Assembly (NCBI GenBank): GCA_050084515.1
Contig: CM114274.1
Location: forward strand, 34,286,001-34,350,000
Direction: 5' to 3'
DNA: 64,000 bases
Source of the DNA: Blasia pusilla
Taxonomy: Eukaryota > Marchantiophyta > Marchantiopsida > Blasiales
Shown in pieces: positions 57,431 through 64,000 of this stretch (its first letter is position 1; every line of letters starts with the position of its first letter). Below the pieces are notes generated by a model. It saw only the letters and a list, made by a program, of their open reading frames with translations, made no database searches and was not told where the DNA came from. The translations under genes were made by a program, and so were the position numbers.

Positions 57431-60400
57431 TAATATACCATCATTCATTTGCACGAAATCATTTTGTAAAATGAATCATATCGATTCCAAAATTATAGGT
57501 TAATTTTCTAGATGATGATAATTATATATGTTACATTGCTATATATGAGTGCACAATACTATCAAGACTGAGACAATGAAAATCAAAGGGATGGGTACAG
57601 AAGGATTGATAAATAATGTATGTAACAAATATGATTATAGATTCATAATAACACAATGATGAATAAACTTCTTTTTTTTTTCTTCCACAAGTAAGGATGT
57701 CTAGCCATAAAATGGAATTGAAATAAACAAGTCTTACGTTTCAACGTGATAGAAACTTGTCCATAAAAAATATGCATCTTTCTATTACAATAAAAATCGT
57801 TAAAAATATTATAACTCTATAAAAGGTAATAGACATCTCATCTACTATTATATGAAAATACAGAGTTGATACAAAATAGGATAGGAAAAATGATCAAGAG
57901 TACAAAAAGGGCCTAACTCAATCAAAGAGCTATTGAACTCAAAGGCTATAGTTGCCTTAAGGAAGAAGAAAGAGGTAACCCCAAACCTAACTTAAAAAAT
58001 AGTGAAGGCATTATCAATGAAAAACTAAACAAAAGAATTATGAAAAGGAATCCTTCAAATGTAAAGCTTTACTTATTTGAAAACACGAATTCCCTCGTGC
58101 TGAAATGTTCAAATATAAAACTTCTCTCTCCATTGTTTTGGAAAACAAATCACTACATTTTGTCATTTCCCCTTACAAGATCTTATTGAAATTTTCCCTT
58201 GTTCATTCAAACCCTCCATCTCATCTAAATAAAAGTACGAATCTTATTCTCCCTCATTTCTTTAACCCTTCCCAAATATATTCCTCCCTTCATAACCCTT
58301 GACTCCTTAATCCCTTCCAAAAGGAAGATTTTATATTTTAAATAAGTTCGAGTATTGACTATTTGATTTTATGATTACTTGTGCAATATACAAATTTATT
58401 ATTGACTATTACCATATTAAGAAACCCATATACATTCAATTATGATATAAAATAGATTATTTAATGTTAAATTCATACAAAACCAGATGTGATGTACTTA
58501 CTCGCATGATTTCCTCTCCATAAGACAATATGTGGTATTTTACCTGTTCCCATTAGAAAATCCTTGACATCATTTATAAAATATTTTTCTCATGTAATCC
58601 TCATTTACTCAAATAATACCATAGATTATGTTATTTGGGAGCACTATGTTATTTCTAAATTGATACATCTTTACATACATTAATTCTTAGTTCATAGTTA
58701 TTGATAATAAAGGAGAGGATGAAGAAGAAAGTCCACCTTATAACAAAGCATTTTAATGGTTTCCCATGTTAAAATATATTCTCTTAGTTGAATGGCTCCT
58801 GTTATGCACAAAAGGATTGTATTCCAACAAATTTCATGATTTTTTCATTAAAATCTACCATGAATAATTATTAGTGGAGAATAGAGAAAAAATTGCAGCA
58901 CTTGGAAAAGGATAATTGTGAGGAAGTTTTAATGATTTTCTTAGATTGCTAATTTTGGAATTTGAGAAATGACATGTGGTATTTATAAATCATTTTACAC
59001 TCCTTAACCCCATCTCTTAATAATAGTATGGATTAAGAATATTGGTTCTTAAGAGAAGTAAAAAAATTAATAGGAAATTATATAAATATATTTCTTATTT
59101 CAAAAACCAAAGTTTTTGATGAAATATGTTTTCCCTTTTTTTGGGTTGAAATTTTCCTACCAAATTTTCCTCATAATTTTCTATCTTATTTTAAAATTTC
59201 ACCTATTTATTGATGTTCATTTATGCATGATGACATGAAAATTTTAGATTGTATAGTCAGTATCAGAGTGAAAATTTATAAATATTTTATTAAATTATTA
59301 TTAAAATAATAATTTTAGAGTTTTCACAATTATTTTTTTGGCTATTTCTTTTAATGGAATAAACATTGATTAACTTTGATGATTAATCTTGACAACCAAA
59401 CCAATAGTGTAGTTGTATTCCATAAGGTTCATGGGTGAATTTTATAGTTTAAATATATGTTTGCATTTCCACTTGGATGGTTTAGACTCTCAATATTAAA
59501 TGATGAGGTGGTTGAATTTATACTAAGGCATTTTCGAGCATCTCCTCCTTATTTTTCATATAGTCAAGTGACACCTTCATGACGATGAGCTCTCCAAGAT
59601 CTGTTATTTATGTCTGTCCCTAACTATTAGTTCCAAATGGATTTGGAACTCGTTGTGTGATATATCTTACAAGTCACAACATATGACCTATAGTGTGCCA
59701 TGTGTTCATGCTAAACTATGCAATATCTATTTGATTCAAAAAGATGCATTTTCTTCTTTGCAAAGATTACGGCATTTTCCTAATATCTTTCCATTATGTG
59801 GTCCTTAACACAAGAGGCTCAAAAACCCTTCACGTGCAAAGAGAGAAGGATCTCCAATGACTACCTCCACATTCAAAAGTTTGTTAATGCTCTCTTTTGG
59901 TCGTGACCGGATATGACTTCAATGTCCCTTGGCTATTTGAGTATACTTGTACTTTCGATAGGTTCACCCATCTTCTTTTATTATGTCAAATATTTCTTTA
60001 TGTATCGGAATCCATTGGTTGCTACCCGTGAAACTTAATAATTACATGTATCTATGACCCAATAGACTAAGAAACTATTTTTCTTTATAATCAATGGCAT
60101 ACTTTTTAAAGAGAGTATAGAACCAATTCTAAGTCTTTAGACCCTAAAAGAAAGAGAGTCTTATCTGTAGGGAACTTGGCAGATGATGCACTTGTAAAGT
60201 TGGATTTGCATAAGAGCTAATAGAGGCAATCCATTTCCTCCAAATTTGATGTGAAATTTTGTGTTTATGTTTAAAAATTTAAACATTGTTGCAGATTTCC
60301 AATATTTCGTTATACATAAACTCTCCATAGCAAGTTTCTATGATACGTAGATATGTATAATATTTTCTAATCCCATCTACATAATTATTTGCGTTATTAT

Positions 60401-60950
60401 AGAGTCCAAGGAAATATTTTTCTTAAAAATCCAAAATAATTTCTATCAAATTTTCCTTGAAAAAATCCTTATGATAATATTTTTTCATTTTTCAATGTGA
60501 GAGATCTCGTGCCGAGTGCTCCTATTCTTATATTTGTTTCTTAGTGAGAAATTCGTGAGTTCTTAACCCAAGAGAGAATTGGAACCTAGGCTAAGAAAAT
60601 ACAATTTCCGAAAAACGTTCCTTTATGCCCAATACAAAACTACTCATAAACCTCCAAAAAAGACATAAGTCAAGAACCATTTTATATCCCCAAAAAGAAA
60701 TCCCCTCTCCACATATTCACAAGTGCTATTATATATCATTGACTATTCAATCGAGGGTTTCGGAAGATAACGAGAAAAAAAGCAACCGAGAAATTTTATG
60801 CTCGTTCCACGTGAAGGGGATGCCATGAGATTCGGAGATAAACCTCCCGCAATTGACAAGGGGTGTGCCCTTTAATTAGGAAAATCCACTTCATTTGGGG
60901 TTTGGTTGGTATAGAACCATGGAATGTACCGTAAGGTACCCCTATAATAT
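57431..60950. other. AT-rich spacer, nothing recognised
   Basis: Long AT-rich tract with dense stops. Frames at 58105-58302 and 60625-60828 have AT-driven composition and no domain. I see no transposon ends. Confidence 0.5.
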
Positions 60951-60959
60951 GCTTTCCTC

Positions 60960-63900
60960 CTGTTGCTCTTGTTATGTCTGAAGGTCCAAGCTGGTCGGTC
61001 CATAATCAGCTAAACCTCAACTTAGTTAGAACAGACTGCGCTCCTGCAGCTTCCTCCTCCGATTCACTGGAGGAGCTGGCTGGGGTCGCGTCATGCAGAT
61101 TTAGTAAGGCTAGGCTCTTTTCGCGAGGAGGACAGCTTTCCTCGAAGGTAGGAGACAGGTTAGAACTTAGATGGAGCGTGGTGTCTTTGGGACGGAGTCG
61201 TCAGGAGCGACGACTCCGTCCGGTCTAGGATGGGGTTAGAATCCCTCCTCCTTCTATCGACACCTGTCCTATGGGGCTTTCTCGGCGGTGACACGTGGCA
61301 AAACGGAAATTAAATATGAATGAAGGGCGTGGAGACGAGTTTATTTGCTATGGAGGTGCGTGCCATTCTTCCGTACCCTTTTTTTTTTTTCCAAATTTGA
61401 TGTTGGCGGTGCGTAGCACGGGCAACGTTCTAGTGGGATGAAGAATCAGGCGGACCTCCTTCCGTGACACTTGCGGCCACGAACCGCGAGGCGTCTTGCG
61501 GAGTGGAGGTGTGTGACTAATCGTCGTCAATTAGCGCGAGCGGAGGGGCATTAGGTTTGGGTTAACGTCGTGATTTGTTTGTTTCAACTGGAGCTCCAGC
61601 TTCGCGACTGCCTTACCCGGTCTTGATTTCGTTCCCACCCCGAGTAGCTAGTGCTAACTAACCACGGTAGGGTGGGGTAGGGTGCAAAATTGGCAACAAG
61701 AAATACGAGTTCTGCAGAGAAGACTAGATCGAAAGCAAAAGAAGTCGTCGCGACGCATGCAGGGCGTCGCTGGCCGAGGTACAACAGTAACATAAGTTTT
61801 TGTTTTTGGGTGTCTGGAAGCCTGAGCGACCGATTTGTTGTTCTTGTCCAGCGGCAGCGCTGCAATTCGCTCTCCCGTGTGAACATATCAACAAACGTCA
61901 AAGACTCCATGACCGGTTAGTGCCGCTGCACCAGAGCAGAGCGCGAGAACCAGGTCGAGTGGCCGGTACCAAGTAGTGTTCCAGTTTGGACGCGGGTACC
62001 ACGTTCCCGAGAATAAACACGCGAAGCTTAAGACGGTCCTGTGCGAGATTCGTTTTTCATTCAAACCATGTACCGCGATTTGTGTGAAACGAAGCGCGCG
62101 TGCCACCCGGTTTTACAGCTTTTTACGACACGGTCCCATCGTTTATCGATCGAAACCAAACGGCAAAAATCAATTTCCTCTCCTTTGGCTAACGTGTTGA
62201 CCGGAGTCAGGTGACAGGTTCCTCGCTCTCCTCCCTCGTGTTTCGAGAGAGCAGGGGAGGTTTTTTTTACTTTACCGTTTCATCCTTCCTGTTCTGCCCT
62301 GCCCGGGCCGGTCCGGGTAGGCTGTCAAAGGCAGTGGTGAGTTGGGGCACTGCGGTTAAAAAAGAATTGAGAGACGGGTTGGGGAAAGTAAGCCCTTGTC
62401 GCTGAGGAGAGAGAGACGGAGAAGAGCGCAAATATTCCGCCTCTTATCCTTATCTGCTGGTAGGAATATTCCGGATCTTCTCTTGCGGCATCCATGTGCC
62501 TTTTTCTTTCTATTCTTTTCTACTATCTGCCAGGCATTAGCAGAACAGCATAGCAGCACTGTATCGTCGTTGGTTCGGTGGATCTGCTGAGTCGATTCTT
62601 TCTTTAGTGTGGCGGTTCATGCCTGCTTTTTTGAAATCCCTTTTGCGATACTGTATATTCCATTTGGACCATTTACTAGTAGAGCGATACAGGTAATGGC
62701 ACAAAATCCATGCACTAACCGGAGCTGAGTTGAATCAGTGAGGTAAAGACGGGAGAATCTACTGCTGTATCTTCCTCTTGGTGGGCCGAGCTCGCTTGTG
62801 GCATCATTCGATCCCGTCTTTCTATACCATTCTGATTCATGATACCCGCGAGGTGCTACGACGCTCGCAAGAGTATTGGCCGGGACTCTCCAGCGCATCC
62901 ATTCAGTTTTCCCTCCGCCTGCCTCTGCCGGAACGTAGCATTTGGCTTCATTCCATCTCTCGCCTTCCCCTGCACTCGTCAAGCAGATCGTTTACTCCTC
63001 CTCTGCGTCAACAGATGCCTGCTGTTGTCAAGAGCGAACAACGACCGGAGTTCCCTCACGGAGGCAATTCATCTCTTCGGATTACCTCTTGCTCACACTG
63101 GACTCGGATCGTCTCGGCTGGACGACAGGCTATCCACTACCTAAGTTCTGTAGGCATGTACGCATGAGTTTGGCGACGCGCTAGTGCGGGCGACTGTATT
63201 CGAACTGCTGTGATTCTGGACTCGGCCGATTGTCTCTGACGAGCGACTGCTGTTTGAGCCACTGGAAAGTGAGGCATTGGAGCTTGGAAAGGTTCACGAC
63301 CAAGTGAATTTTTTCTGAGTCGGGGCCGAGTATTTGCGCACGCTTGAACGGAAGAAAGGAGGAAAAACAAGTCCCCCCGGTCGCGGCGACTTGGCGCGGG
63401 GAATCTGTGTACTGTGTACACTCTACTTACATGCCTCCCGAGGGAGCTCTAGTACCGGCCGCGTCACACTCTTCTTGTTCTCAATTGCAGAGGAACTCTG
63501 TCCTCGGAGTTGCTACTAAAGGCTGCGAGAGCAGTTTTTCTGCTGCACTTGAAGCGTGTACATATCATGGAAGAACGAAGTCGGTGCCACCATACATCTC
63601 CATAAACAGTAGCTCAGTTTCTCGTTACTTCTCGTGAGCAGTTCTTGAACTTGCGAAATCACTGTCTTGGTCTTCAGGCGTGATCGTAGATATCCCGGTG
63701 GTCCGACGGAGTGCGAGGAAGTTGGAGCACAGCAGAGACGGAGGCTGGACTATGGGAAAGTCGCACGTACAGATAGTTAGACCTTGAGAGTGCTGCTGGC
63801 GAGATCACAACTCCAAGAGCATTGGCAGGTCGAGAAACGGGTCATCGACTCAGGTCGTCATTCGAGACAATTTTTTATCATCGACTCGCTCTCACTCCTC

Positions 63901-64000
63901 GAGTGATTACTGCCGTTGGAGGTAAGAGACTCCAGACAATACCACGGAGAAATGTGTACGAGCGTCGCGAGGGAGAGTCGGAGGGCAAGCGAGTTCCCTC
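60960..64000. other. GC/CpG-rich region to the window edge, possible gene 5' region
   Basis: GC and CG content rise abruptly at about 60960 and stay high to the end. Overlapping frames on both strands (60974-61228, 62778-63167, 62839-63144 plus; 61910-61584, 62982-62617, 63421-63137 minus) share no domain, and I do not call any of them. A perfect 12-bp inverted repeat lies at 61191-61220. The composition resembles the other islands here and may be a promoter plus long leader of a gene beyond the window. Confidence 0.3.
61191..61220. repeat. Perfect 12-bp inverted repeat
   Basis: GACGGAGTCGTC and GACGACTCCGTC around AGGAGC. It could be a dimeric factor site or a hairpin in a transcript; no terminator-like T-run follows. 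Confidence 0.6.

Noticed and set aside
62617-63637. Several frames of 80-129 codons on both strands near the window end
   Set aside because: Mutually overlapping, no domain, GC-rich composition; a gene may start here but none can be chosen.

Overview
The window looks like transposon-rich intergenic chromatin from a streptophyte, most likely a land plant. The evidence is Ty1/Copia and Ty3/Gypsy LTR retrotransposons with plant-type primer sites (TGGTATCA, initiator-Met tRNA), non-autonomous repeats, long AT-rich spacers, and a few GC/CpG-rich islands without a convincing gene. I cannot place the species. I see no intact host gene, rRNA, genuine tRNA, CRISPR array or bacterial operon.

Layout. 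1-3.5 kb holds an eroded minus-strand coding region interrupted by dispersed repeats and a family of 27-nt palindromes. 3.5-15 kb is mostly non-coding: a 276-bp terminal-inverted-repeat element with an 8-bp target duplication (6.2-6.5 kb), a GC-rich island (6.7-8.2 kb), a diverged tandem duplication with hairpins (11.85-12.5 kb) and a degenerate tandem array (14.6-15.0 kb). 15.2-30.3 kb is one large Ty3/Gypsy element, split by a complete Copia element (21159-26449, duplication ATCAG). 30.3-33 kb has two convergent eroded gene-like regions. 33-35.8 kb is a GC-rich island. 37.2-40.6 kb is a truncated Copia copy fused to an inverted Gypsy gag fragment. 42.6 kb has a (CT)63 microsatellite, and 44.2-45.7 kb is another GC-rich island. 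49.6-54.5 kb is a complete minus-strand Copia element (duplication AAAAG). 54.9-57.4 kb is a strongly AT-decayed relic of the same Gypsy family. 57.4-60.9 kb is AT-rich spacer, and 61-64 kb is GC-rich.

The main discovery is in the Gypsy element. Between its aspartic protease and its reverse transcriptase it carries a C5-cytosine DNA methyltransferase domain (19.8-20.76 kb) with recognisable motifs I, IV, VI, VIII, IX and X. Its integrase C-terminus ends in a degenerate PHD zinc finger (29.3-29.45 kb). Once the nested Copia is discounted, the second half of the methyltransferase is in the same reading frame as the reverse transcriptase, so it was part of the pol polyprotein. The order is Gag(CCHC)-PR-C5-methyltransferase-RT-RNase H-integrase-PHD: a retrotransposon that once combined a DNA-methylation writer with a probable histone-tail reader. 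This copy is dead. Many of its stops are TAG or TGA that could have arisen from CAG or CGA by C-to-T change, and one stop replaces the codon after the catalytic Cys. Retrotransposon-encoded cytosine methyltransferases have, to my recollection, been reported from charophyte algae and dinoflagellates; the combination with a PHD finger is worth checking.
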